A stretch of 10,955 nt of DNA from Candidatus Krumholzibacteriia bacterium (GCA_030643455.1 DAOWLV010000054.1:1-10955), one strand, 5' to 3'. Shown: positions 1-7,389, counted from the stretch's first letter. Notes: generated from the letters alone by a model not told the origin. Program-made: numbers and translations.

Positions 1-2
1 AT

Positions 3-104
3 GGTACCGACCAACGAGGCTCCACTGCGGCGAGTGGCGTGTATTTTTATGAAGCCCGCGCACTGGGGGATGTCCGGATTGGAAAGACGACCTTGCTGAA
101 ATAG
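3..104 (+). CDS. C-terminal end of a secreted protein with a FlgD-like/T9SS-type sorting domain (5' partial)
   Basis: Reading frame 3 is open from the window edge to a TAG stop at 102-104 and encodes 33 residues. They match the end of the complete protein at 149-3283 almost position for position: GSTAASGVYFYEARA here against GSAAASGMYFFEARA there, then VRIGKTTLLK against VKIGKMTLLK. This is the last part of the beta-sandwich sorting domain found at the end of many secreted proteins in FCB-group and related phyla, so the missing body of the gene is probably also an exported surface protein. The fragment is too short to say more about function. The next gene starts 44 bases downstream on the same strand, so the two may be co-transcribed. 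The identification rests on the paralogous match inside the window. Confidence 0.85.
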   Translation, partial: GTDQRGSTAASGVYFYEARALGDVRIGKTTLLK

Positions 105-148
105 ATGCGGAAATAATAGCTGTCTGGACCCATCAAAAGGAGAGGGGC

Positions 149-3100
149 ATGAAACGTATCCACATGGCAGGAACATTGTTCGCCATCCTGTTTATTCTCG
201 CCCTGCCGGCCCAGGCCGGCGAAATGCCCAGGTATTCCCTCGGCGGCGATGTGGTCCACGGCGGAAGCCCGGACTTCGCCAAGGCCGGGGCCGATTCCAT
301 CAACCTGATGGCTTCCTCCAACGATCCGACCAACAACGCCGATCCCAGAGACGGTGGCCTCGAGCCATACTACGACGGCGACTTCGAGGACATATTCGGC
401 AACCCGGACTGGAACGGGTGGACCCACCACGACATCACCAGACCCACAGAGACCCACTGGAATGTCAGCACCTACAACCAGCCCGATCCCGCCAACTACG
501 CGGCTTGGTGCGGCGACATCAACTTTCCGCCTTGCGATGACACGGACCCGGAAGGTGGTTATGGCAACAACTGGCACGATGTGATCGAGTTTCGCCAGAC
601 CGTACCCTACCCCGATCTCGGCTCCACGGTGACCGTCACCGCCACCCTGATCAACGATTCCGAACCGTCATACGATTACACCTACCTGAGCTATCAATTC
701 CAGGGTCAAAATTTCGCCGACATGCAGGCCTGGGACGGCGTCTTCACCGCGTCGGTCACCGGTTCGGTGAGCTACCTGCCCCAAGAGTACCTGGACGGTA
801 CGGACATTGCCGTTTTCTTCCGCTTCCAGTCCGAAGGTGGCTGGTCGGATGAGGACTGCAGCTGGCCGACCGCCGGTGGTTGCCAGATCGACGACATCGA
901 CGTCCACATCGTCAACGGCCCCTTCGACGCACACTTCTTCGAGGACTTCGAGCACGACGGTGACCCTTCGGACTTCGGTATCTGGAACGTGATTATTCCC
1001 ACCGGGGTCGGCGACTTTGCCCGGATCTGGAGGAACCTGTTGGACGATGACCCCTGTGCCTCCAATTTCACGCCCCAGGTGGCCTTCATCGACGACGGGA
1101 TCGTGGTGCCCGGCACCGGCGGCAGCGATTGCATCAACTGGTGCTACGGTCCCGGCGGTTACATCGTGACCACGACCGGTGGCCTGGCCGGGCCGGACTA
1201 CCACATCCACAACGCCATCGAGTCGCCGGTCATGGCCTGGCCCTCACCGAAAGAAGGGGGCGGGCCCGATTACGACGGCATCATCCTCACCTTCGGGGTC
1301 TATCGCCACGAGGATCTGTCCGTCGACGCTCCCGGCATTTTCTACACCTGGGGTGTCCGCTCGGCTGATACCGATGACTCCGCCGGGAATGGCCGCCAGC
1401 TCATCACCCAGCAGCCCTGGCAGGACCGCAACTTCGTCTACTGGGGTGGACCGGGTTATATCCGCGATGGTGACGAAGTGACCGACCTTATGAGTCCCGG
1501 TCGGGACGAAGTCCAGGTGCAGCTGACAGTCTACGAGTTGGGTTGGGTCTGGGGCTGGTTGAGCAATGACGGTTACCCCGCTCCCTACTTCGACAACGTG
1601 ACCGTCAAGGTCTTCCCTTACATCGGGCCGGGGATGTCCGCCCGCGAAATCGACCTGGCCCAGGATAATTTCCCCGAGAGGGGGACCATCGACTACGGCG
1701 ATCTGGGTTCGCACCATGTCCGCTTCGACATGGCGAAAAATATCGCGCTGGCTTCGACACAGCGTAACGACCCGGGGGACACGCTGGTTGTTGAAATTGT
1801 TCCGGTCCGGGCCGGCGCCGACTTCGACGGTTATCCCCAACTGAACTACATCCTGGATCGCAACCCGATCTTCGATCCCTACCGTACGGCAGGTATGCCA
1901 GACCGGGGTTCGGTGACCGGTTGGCCGATCATAGGGTGCTGGTGGTACGGCGATTGGGCCTTCGACCTGCCCGACACGGGCTTCCTGTTCCCGGGTGATG
2001 TACTGCACTACTACATTTCCGCCACGGACGCCATCGGCGGTATTGGCGGCACCGACCCCCAGACTGCGCTGATGCCCCCTGATACCACCGGTTTCAGCAC
2101 AGGCTTCGGTGATCCGATGGGTTACAACGCGACCTTCACGGTTCATGCCCTGCCGAGCATCGTTGACGACGGTTTCGATGGGTACGAACAGCCGGAAATC
2201 CTGTTCATCAACGATTTTGCCAACCGGGGCGGGGAGAATGAATGGTATACCGCCCTGAACAATATCGGTCTGCTGGTCGGTCACAACTACGACGTGTATT
2301 ACGTCAACGGTCCCAGTTCGGGTGTCGGTAACGGCATCGGAGGTCGAGCCACGCACCTCACCCTGACTGGTTACGATGACATCCTCTACACCAGTGGTGA
2401 CCTGGGTAGGCTCACCATCTCCAATGGAGATTACCAGAACGACGCCGGCGACGATGTGGGTGCCCTGACCAACTGGCTCGACCTCGACGACAGGGATATT
2501 TTTCTGACCGGCGACGGCCTTGCCAGCGATCTGATGCAGTCGGGCCCCGCCACAGCTGCTTTTGCCGAGAATTACATGGGGGTTGCCGTGACCACCTCCA
2601 ACATCAGGCCCATCATCCAAAATCAAATGTCGCCGCTGGTGAATACAACCTACATCAGCAACCCCGCTGACCGGGTGTTTTACAGCCTCGACCGCTGGAT
2701 CGCGTACGGCGGGTGTCCTGGGGTGAACGCCTTCGACGGAGTCCAGATCATTGGCAACGCGGTCCGTCTCGCTGAATTCCTGGGTCCCAATGGGGGGCCG
2801 GGCCAATATTCCTTCTCCGCGGTCACCCTGAACAGACGGGATTCCAGCCGGATCATCTCGATGCCCGTGGATTTCATGTCCATTTACACGGACCCCAACG
2901 CAGCCGGCCACATTCTGCCGGCTCGCACCAGATTGTTGAAAGACGTCCTGGAGTACTTCGGTCTCCCCATCTGGTATGATCCGACCGGTGTCGATCTACC
3001 AGGCATCACCTTCCAGACCAGCAACTACCCGAACCCCTTCAACCCGAGTACGACGATCAAGTACTCGTTGCCCACTGCGGGCCACCTGAAACTGAGCATC

Positions 3101-3283
3101 TTCAACGTACGGGGACAGCTGGTAAAAACCCTGATCGACGGTGCCCGTCCCGCCGGCGCCGACCAGACCATCATCTGGAATGGCACCGACAATCTGGGTT
3201 CGGCCGCTGCAAGTGGCATGTATTTCTTTGAGGCCCGCGCAGCGGGCGAGGTAAAAATCGGCAAAATGACCCTCTTGAAGTAA
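149..3283 (+). CDS. Large secreted/cell-surface protein with C-terminal FlgD-like (T9SS type A-like) sorting domain
   Basis: The protein has 1044 residues. The ATG at 149 follows a good ribosome binding site (aaggag, 137-142) and begins a clear signal peptide: MKRIHMAG, a hydrophobic core, then PAQAGE with likely cleavage after residue 23-24. The N-terminal half (about residues 60-500) is rich in Asp, Gly, Trp and Tyr and looks like jelly-roll or discoidin-type beta modules, with motifs such as FEDFEHDGD and DDIDVHIV. Around residues 680-800 there is an alpha/beta-looking segment (EILFINDFANRGG, YDDILYTSGDLGRL, DRDIFLTGDGLASDL) that resembles glutamine-amidotransferase-like or ThuA-like domains of secreted proteins; this is inference. 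The last 92 residues (about 953-1044) are the sorting domain: NYPNPFNPST, LSIFNVRGQLVKTL, SGMYFFEARA and terminal KIGKMTLLK. Such domains direct export and surface attachment by a type IX-like route in Bacteroidota. Whether this host uses that route cannot be seen here. No catalytic motif is recognised and the substrate or role is unknown. Confidence 0.85.
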   Translation: MKRIHMAGTLFAILFILALPAQAGEMPRYSLGGDVVHGGSPDFAKAGADSINLMASSNDPTNNADPRDGGLEPYYDGDFEDIFGNPDWNGWTHHDITRPTETHWNVSTYNQPDPANYAAWCGDINFPPCDDTDPEGGYGNNWHDVIEFRQTVPYPDLGSTVTVTATLINDSEPSYDYTYLSYQFQGQNFADMQAWDGVFTASVTGSVSYLPQEYLDGTDIAVFFRFQSEGGWSDEDCSWPTAGGCQIDDIDVHIVNGPFDAHFFEDFEHDGDPSDFGIWNVIIPTGVGDFARIWRNLLDDDPCASNFTPQVAFIDDGIVVPGTGGSDCINWCYGPGGYIVTTTGGLAGPDYHIHNAIESPVMAWPSPKEGGGPDYDGIILTFGVYRHEDLSVDAPGIFYTWGVRSADTDDSAGNGRQLITQQPWQDRNFVYWGGPGYIRDGDEVTDLMSPGRDEVQVQLTVYELGWVWGWLSNDGYPAPYFDNVTVKVFPYIGPGMSAREIDLAQDNFPERGTIDYGDLGSHHVRFDMAKNIALASTQRNDPGDTLVVEIVPVRAGADFDGYPQLNYILDRNPIFDPYRTAGMPDRGSVTGWPIIGCWWYGDWAFDLPDTGFLFPGDVLHYYISATDAIGGIGGTDPQTALMPPDTTGFSTGFGDPMGYNATFTVHALPSIVDDGFDGYEQPEILFINDFANRGGENEWYTALNNIGLLVGHNYDVYYVNGPSSGVGNGIGGRATHLTLTGYDDILYTSGDLGRLTISNGDYQNDAGDDVGALTNWLDLDDRDIFLTGDGLASDLMQSGPATAAFAENYMGVAVTTSNIRPIIQNQMSPLVNTTYISNPADRVFYSLDRWIAYGGCPGVNAFDGVQIIGNAVRLAEFLGPNGGPGQYSFSAVTLNRRDSSRIISMPVDFMSIYTDPNAAGHILPARTRLLKDVLEYFGLPIWYDPTGVDLPGITFQTSNYPNPFNPSTTIKYSLPTAGHLKLSIFNVRGQLVKTLIDGARPAGADQTIIWNGTDNLGSAAASGMYFFEARAAGEVKIGKMTLLK

Positions 3284-3296
3284 TGGGGTTGGTGCC

Positions 3297-3394
3297 TACC
3301 CAAGACGGACGGTGTTCCGATTGTTTTGAATAATCCGCAGGGCCGAAGGCCTGAGGACATTTCAAAACAATCGGAACACCGTCCGTCTTGGGTA
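3297..3394. repeat. Very long perfect inverted repeat (34-bp arms, 30-nt nested loop)
   Basis: The left arm 3297-3330 (starting tacccaagacggacgg) is the exact reverse complement of the right arm 3361-3394. The match continues imperfectly outward to about 3291/3400. The 30-nt loop (3331-3360) itself folds: CC, CAG and GCC pair with GGC, CTG and GG around a GAA loop. The element starts 13 bases after the stop codon of the upstream gene. It could be a transcript-end stabiliser, a factor-independent stop without the usual T-tract, an RNase III target (the stem is long enough), or a MITE/REP-like palindromic element. I see no clear target-site duplication and no poly-T after the stem, so neither the classic terminator nor the mobile origin is demonstrated. 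Confidence 0.95.
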
Positions 3395-3409
3395 CGCCCC
3401 ACCGCCCCT

Positions 3410-3438
3410 TTGACTTTAAGAGGGCCGATTGCTAGCTT
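3410..3438 (+). promoter_or_regulatory. Candidate sigma70-type promoter for the M16 operon
   Basis: A TTGACT hexamer (3410-3415) lies 17 bases upstream of TAGCTT (3433-3438). The -35 matches five of six consensus positions, and the -10 only three. It lies just after the long inverted repeat and about 130 bases before the first peptidase gene, a sensible place for the operon promoter. The weak -10 and the unknown sigma preferences of this lineage keep confidence low. Confidence 0.35.
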
Positions 3439-3455
3439 TCCCACCCCCGACATTG

Positions 3456-3490
3456 AGCCTGAATTGGGATTTCGGGCTGTTTTCCTGTTT
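3456..3490 (+). terminator. Terminator-like hairpin in the leader of the M16 operon
   Basis: agcctgaa (3456-3463) pairs over eight base pairs, one of them G-U, with ttcgggct (3471-3478) around a 7-nt loop. A T-rich run, gttttcctgttt, follows. It could terminate transcripts from the upstream surface-protein gene. If the candidate promoter at 3410 is used, it would instead sit in the leader and act as an attenuator. The T-tract is interrupted, so it is weaker than the terminator at 7280. Confidence 0.45.
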
Positions 3491-3529
3491 CACCGCACCC
3501 GGCAGTGACCTGACCGGGCCAGATTCGTG

Positions 3530-3545
3530 CCGCCCTGCATGGCGG
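3530..3545 (+). promoter_or_regulatory. GC-rich hairpin just upstream of the first M16 ribosome binding site
   Basis: ccgcc (3530-3534) pairs with ggcgg (3541-3545) around a 6-nt loop. It lies 11 bases before the ggagg ribosome binding site (3557-3561) of the gene at 3567. A similar hairpin precedes the second gene of the operon. It may affect mRNA stability or translation; this is inference from position only. Confidence 0.4.
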
Positions 3546-3566
3546 GGCAAAACATCGGAGGCGTTC

Positions 3567-5075
3567 ATGCCTGCTAGAAACCGAATTTTGACCCTGGTCG
3601 CCGCCGCAGCCCTGTTGCTGGCCGCTTCCGGGGCGGTCGCCCAGACCTACCTCGATCTCGAGGGCCAGATCCAGGAGTTCACCCTTGAAAACGGGGTCCA
3701 CTTCATCGTTCTGGAAAACCACGACGTCCCGGTGTTTTCCTTCCGCACCTTCGTGAACGTGGGCAGCGCCAACGAGGTCCGGGGCATCACCGGCCTTTCC
3801 CACATCCTGGAGCACATGGCCTTCAAGGGTACCTCGGAGATCGGCACCAACGACAAAAAGGCCGAAAAGAAAGCGATGGCGGTCGAAGATGAAACCTTCG
3901 CCGCACTCAAGGCCGAACGTCTGAAGGGCGCGGGCGCCGACACCACCAGGCTTGCGGAACTGGAGGCGGCTTTCACCGCAGCCAAGGATGCCGCCCGGGA
4001 ATTCGTGGTGACCAACGAGTTCGGCCAGATCATCGAGAACAACGGCGGCCAGGGGCTGAACGCCTACACCAGCAGCGACGTGACGGTGTACCTCTACAAC
4101 TTCCCCAGCAACCGTCTGGAACTGTGGGCCTACCTCGAGGGCTCCCGCATGTCCGACCCGGTTCTGCGCGAGTTCTACACGGAGAAGGATGGTCCGGTCA
4201 CCGAAGAACGCCGCATGCGTACGGACAACAATCCCATCGGCCGGTTGATCGAGCAGTTCCAGAACCTGATGTTCATGGCCAACGGCTACCACCATTCGAC
4301 CATCGGTTACATGTCCGACATCCAGAACATCAGCCGCGCCGACTGCAGGAAATACTTCGAGGAGAATTACGTCGGATCCAACATCGTGGTCTCGTTGGTG
4401 GGCGACGTGCAGTTCGACGAGGTCCAGAAGTATGCCAAGAAGTATTTCTCGGACATTCCCGCGGGCAACCCCCAGCCGGTGGAGACCTTGGAACCCGAGC
4501 AGCTGGGTGAAAAGCGCATGGTCCTGATGGACCCGTCGCAGCCCGTGTTTGTTGCCGGATACCACATTGAAAACGTCAACCATCCCGACTGGCCGGTTTA
4601 CGAGGTCATTGCCGACGTGTTGGGCCAGGGCCGCACCAGCCGCCTGTACAAGAGCCTGGTCAAGGAACAGCAGATCGCCGTGCAGGCCATGACGTTCCCC
4701 GGTTTTCCGGGCCAGAAGTACCAGACGGGCCTGCTCTGCTTCGCCATTCCGGTCAAGGGCAAGACCGGTCAGGACATGGAAGAGGCCATCTTTACCGAAA
4801 TCGACAAGATCGTGGCCGAAGGTATCACGGCCGAGGAACTCGAAGCCGTGAAGCAGCGCACGCGCGCCAACTTCATCCGCGGGCTGAGGGGCAACTCCGG
4901 CATGGCCAGCCAGCTGGCCTGGTACCAGACGTACACCGGGGACTGGCGCGGCCTGTTCAAGGAAGTCGAGCAGATCGAAGCTGTGACCCTCGAGGACGTC
5001 CAGCGGGTGGCGGGGGAGATCTTCGTCGAGACCAACCGCACCGTCGCCATCATCAAAACCGAAGAGGCCTCCTAG
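3567..5075 (+). CDS. Periplasmic M16 family zinc metallopeptidase (catalytically competent subunit)
   Basis: The protein has 502 residues. The frame is open further upstream, but ATG 3567 is chosen because it has a good ribosome binding site (ggagg, 3557-3561) and begins a signal peptide: MPARNRILTL, an Ala/Leu core, then AVAQ with likely cleavage near residue 26. The M16 zinc motif HxxEH is present as HILEH (H79, E82, H83) in the context GLSHILEHMAFKGT. The likely third ligand is a glutamate in VTEERR (E213/E214), about 131 residues later. The usual spacing is nearer 76, and the difference is filled by a charged, helical, coiled-coil-like insertion at about residues 96-150. GGQGLNAYTSSD (160-171) is the conserved substrate-cleft strand. 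The second M16 half includes GRTSRLYKSLVKEQQIA. The family cleaves peptides inside a clam-shell chamber, and M16B members act as dimers. The next gene, 50 bases downstream, is an M16 homologue lacking the zinc motif, so a heterodimer of active and inactive subunits is likely. Confidence 0.93.
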   Translation: MPARNRILTLVAAAALLLAASGAVAQTYLDLEGQIQEFTLENGVHFIVLENHDVPVFSFRTFVNVGSANEVRGITGLSHILEHMAFKGTSEIGTNDKKAEKKAMAVEDETFAALKAERLKGAGADTTRLAELEAAFTAAKDAAREFVVTNEFGQIIENNGGQGLNAYTSSDVTVYLYNFPSNRLELWAYLEGSRMSDPVLREFYTEKDGPVTEERRMRTDNNPIGRLIEQFQNLMFMANGYHHSTIGYMSDIQNISRADCRKYFEENYVGSNIVVSLVGDVQFDEVQKYAKKYFSDIPAGNPQPVETLEPEQLGEKRMVLMDPSQPVFVAGYHIENVNHPDWPVYEVIADVLGQGRTSRLYKSLVKEQQIAVQAMTFPGFPGQKYQTGLLCFAIPVKGKTGQDMEEAIFTEIDKIVAEGITAEELEAVKQRTRANFIRGLRGNSGMASQLAWYQTYTGDWRGLFKEVEQIEAVTLEDVQRVAGEIFVETNRTVAIIKTEEAS

Positions 5076-5088
5076 GGAGCTTCTGTCG

Positions 5089-5108
5089 CCCCGCCCGAGG
5101 TGGTGGGG
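5089..5108 (+). promoter_or_regulatory. Intercistronic GC-rich hairpin before the second M16 gene
   Basis: ccccgcc (5089-5095) pairs with ggtgggg (5102-5108) as a 7-bp stem with one G-U pair and a 6-nt loop. It lies between the stop of the first peptidase gene (5075) and the aagga ribosome binding site (5115-5119) of the second. There is no T-tract, so it is not a terminator. It may tune the relative output of the two subunits or protect the mRNA. Confidence 0.5.
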
Positions 5109-5125
5109 TGCCGAAAGGAACGATC

Positions 5126-7255
5126 ATGAAGCAGATGAACCGGTCAATGGTCACCATGCTCCTGGTGCTCGTGTTCGTCACGATGGCGGTTGCTCCCGTC
5201 AGCCTGGCGAAAAAGCCCTGGGAGAAGATCGAGATTCCCGAACTGAACGAAATTTCCATGCCCGCCTACGAAAGGGTGGAGCTGGAAAACAGCATGATCC
5301 TGTATCTGGCCGAAGATCACAAATTCCCCCTGGTCGAGCTGAGCGCGACCATCGACGTGGGCAGCATCTACGAACCGGCCGACAAGATCGGTCTGGCCGG
5401 CATGACCGGCACCGTCATGCGTTCGGGCGGCACCCAGACACGCAGCGGCGACGACATCGACGAACTCGTCGAATCCCGCGGACTGTCGGTGGAGACGTGG
5501 GTCGGCCAGTCCAGCGGCGGCGCCTACCTGTCGGCCATGAAGGAGGATACGGATCTAGGCCTGGAGTTGCTGGCCGACATCCTGCGATATCCCGCCTTCC
5601 CCGAGGACAAGATCAAGCTGGCCAAGGAGGAAGAGAAAGCATCCATCAGCCGGCGCAACGACGAACCGATGGGCATCGCCCGTCGCGAGGCCATGAAGGC
5701 CGTCTTCGGCGCCGACCATCCCATGGCCCGGCATGCCGAATACGCGACCATTGCCGCGGTGACCCACCAGGATATGGTCGATTTCCACGCCGACTGGTTT
5801 CATCCCGACCGCATGTACCTGGTCGTGATCGGAGATTTCGACAGCGAGGAGATGGTGGGCAAGATCGAAGCCGCGTTTGCCGGCTGGGAAAAGGCCACCG
5901 TGCCCCTGCCCGCGGATCCTGAAATTCCCGATTTTCCGCGCACGGTGAACATCGTGGACAAGGATGACCTGACCCAGAGCACCGTCTTCATGGGCCACAA
6001 GGGCATCCGCGCCGACAGTCCCTACTACGCGGGCGTTCAGGTGGGCAACCGGATCCTCGGCGGCGGTTTCGCGACGCGCCTGTTCAACGAGGTCCGCAGC
6101 CGCCAGGGCCTGGCCTACGCGGTGGGTAGCAGCAGTGGCACCGGGTTCCGCAATCCCGGCCTGTTTTTGGCCTTCACCATGACCAAGAGCGAAACCAGTG
6201 AGCACGCCACCGAGGCCGTGCTGGCCGAGATCCAGAAGATGATCACCGAACCGGTCACCGACGAGGAACTGGCGATCGCCAAGGACGGGATCCTCAATTC
6301 CGAGGTGTTCAGCTACGACACCAAGCGTGAGATCCTCGACCGCATGGTCATGTTCGAGCGTTACGGATACGAGGCCGACTTCCTGCAGAAGTACCAGGCC
6401 GAGGTCAAGGCCATGACCAAGGAACAGGTGCTCGAGGCCACCCAGGCCGTGTGGCATCCCGACCGGATGACCATCCTGGCCGTCGGCAACTACGCCGACT
6501 GGGACGGCGACTTCACCGTGTTCGGTCCGGTGACGATGGTGGACATCACCATTCCTGAACCGGCCATGGAAGTTCCGCTGGCCACCCCTGCCAGCCTCGA
6601 AGCGGGCCAGGCCCTGATGGCCTCCGCGGCCGATGCTGCCGGCGGGCAGGCCAAATTCGCGGGCATCAAGAGCTACAGTGAGACCATGGTGCTCGAAGCC
6701 AACATCCAGGGCATGGACATGACCTTCACCATTGAAAAGCAGGTCGTATTCCCGGACAAGGCCCACACCCTTCAGAAGACACCCTTCGGCAACATGACCA
6801 GCGTCATCAGCGGCGACACCGGCTGGTCCCTGGGCCCCATGGGCGACAAGGACATGGAAGCCGAGGAACTGGCCAGCGCCAAGGAGGAGTTGCAGACCGA
6901 CATGCTGGGCATCCTGCGCAACCTGGACGCCTGGACCTTCCAGGCTCTCGATCCCCGGGAAGTCGAAGGCAAGATGTGCAACCCGGTCTACGCGACGGGG
7001 ATTGGCGATGATTACCGGATCATCTACCTCGACCCGGAAAGCAACCAGGTCGTCATGGTCGAACAGCCCGGAGTTTCGCCCATGACCCAGGCCCCGGTCG
7101 TCCAGAAGGTGTACATCGACGAGTACATGGAAACCGACGGGTTCACCATGCCCCAGAAGATTCGCCTCACCTACGACGACGAGCTCTTCGGTACCGGCAC
7201 CACGGAATCGTTCAAGGCCAACTTCGATGTGGACATGGGATTGTTCACCAGGTAG
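5126..7255 (+). CDS. M16 peptidase-like partner lacking the zinc motif, with C-terminal LolA/LppX-like region
   Basis: The protein has 709 residues from ATG 5126, preferred over the in-frame GTG at 5108 because aagga (5115-5119) is correctly spaced and MKQMNRSM begins a proper signal peptide (hydrophobic to about 27, cleavage near SLA-KK, 28). Residues about 45-475 are two M16 domains. Where the active subunit has GLSHILEH, this one reads GLAGMTGT (89-96), so both histidines and the glutamate are gone. The segment RLFNEVRSRQGLAY (318-331), carrying the conserved Arg and Tyr, is intact. Paired M16B enzymes are known in which one subunit supplies zinc and the other the R/Y pair (Sphingomonas Sph2681/Sph2682), and mitochondrial MPP also pairs active and inactive subunits. 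After a Pro-rich linker (about 475-490), residues 495-709 form a separate region with repeated beta-strands (YSETMVLEANIQGM, TSVISGDTGWSL, YRIIYLDPESNQVVMVE) that resembles LolA/LppX-type lipid- or lipoprotein-binding folds. That assignment is by pattern only. It is in an operon with the upstream peptidase. Confidence 0.9.
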   Translation: MKQMNRSMVTMLLVLVFVTMAVAPVSLAKKPWEKIEIPELNEISMPAYERVELENSMILYLAEDHKFPLVELSATIDVGSIYEPADKIGLAGMTGTVMRSGGTQTRSGDDIDELVESRGLSVETWVGQSSGGAYLSAMKEDTDLGLELLADILRYPAFPEDKIKLAKEEEKASISRRNDEPMGIARREAMKAVFGADHPMARHAEYATIAAVTHQDMVDFHADWFHPDRMYLVVIGDFDSEEMVGKIEAAFAGWEKATVPLPADPEIPDFPRTVNIVDKDDLTQSTVFMGHKGIRADSPYYAGVQVGNRILGGGFATRLFNEVRSRQGLAYAVGSSSGTGFRNPGLFLAFTMTKSETSEHATEAVLAEIQKMITEPVTDEELAIAKDGILNSEVFSYDTKREILDRMVMFERYGYEADFLQKYQAEVKAMTKEQVLEATQAVWHPDRMTILAVGNYADWDGDFTVFGPVTMVDITIPEPAMEVPLATPASLEAGQALMASAADAAGGQAKFAGIKSYSETMVLEANIQGMDMTFTIEKQVVFPDKAHTLQKTPFGNMTSVISGDTGWSLGPMGDKDMEAEELASAKEELQTDMLGILRNLDAWTFQALDPREVEGKMCNPVYATGIGDDYRIIYLDPESNQVVMVEQPGVSPMTQAPVVQKVYIDEYMETDGFTMPQKIRLTYDDELFGTGTTESFKANFDVDMGLFTR

Positions 7256-7279
7256 GAAAGCGGATTTCAATCCACAATC

Positions 7280-7319
7280 CGGACGATCTTCGACTGCGGT
7301 CGGGGATCGTCCGTTTTTT
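7280..7319 (+). terminator. Strong intrinsic terminator of the M16 operon
   Basis: cggacgatc (7280-7288) pairs perfectly with gatcgtccg (7305-7313). The stem continues through two T-G wobble pairs into cgac/gtcg (7291-7294 with 7299-7302) around a tgcg loop, giving about 15 base pairs. Six Ts follow at 7314-7319. It lies 24 bases after the stop of the second M16 gene. Confidence 0.9.
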
Positions 7320-7340
7320 CATCGGAAATGCCGGGGGATG

Positions 7341-7369
7341 TTGACCAAAAAACCGTGAGGTGGTAAACT
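7341..7369 (+). promoter_or_regulatory. Candidate sigma70-type promoter
   Basis: TTGACC (7341-7346) and TAAACT (7364-7369) are separated by exactly 17 bases. The -35 matches five of six consensus positions and the -10 four of six. Transcription would begin near 7376 and run straight into the inverted-repeat structure at 7390-7476. It could therefore drive a small RNA or give the downstream membrane-protein operon a leader of almost 400 bases. Confidence 0.45.
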
Positions 7370-7389
7370 ATTGCGGAAGGCAAAATTAT

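Noticed and set aside
1244..2911. Very long open frame (555 codons) on the minus strand, antisense to the large surface protein
   Set aside because: It is a GC-driven shadow. The plus-strand frame has a signal peptide, sensible domains and a sorting domain, while the antisense product is Val/Gly/His/Asp-rich without domains.
3291..3400. Insertion sequence ends
   Set aside because: There is no transposase between or near the arms and no clear target duplication. Only 30 bases separate the arms, so it is recorded as a palindromic repeat.
3429..3566. Upstream extension of the active M16 gene to ATG 3429
   Set aside because: It would place 46 non-signal residues before a clear signal peptide, and it overlaps the terminator-like hairpin. 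ATG 3567 has the ggagg site.
5555..7270. 571-codon open frame antisense to the zinc-less M16 gene
   Set aside because: Its low-complexity His/Gly/Leu/Val composition is typical of a reverse-strand shadow, and it overlaps a well-supported gene throughout.
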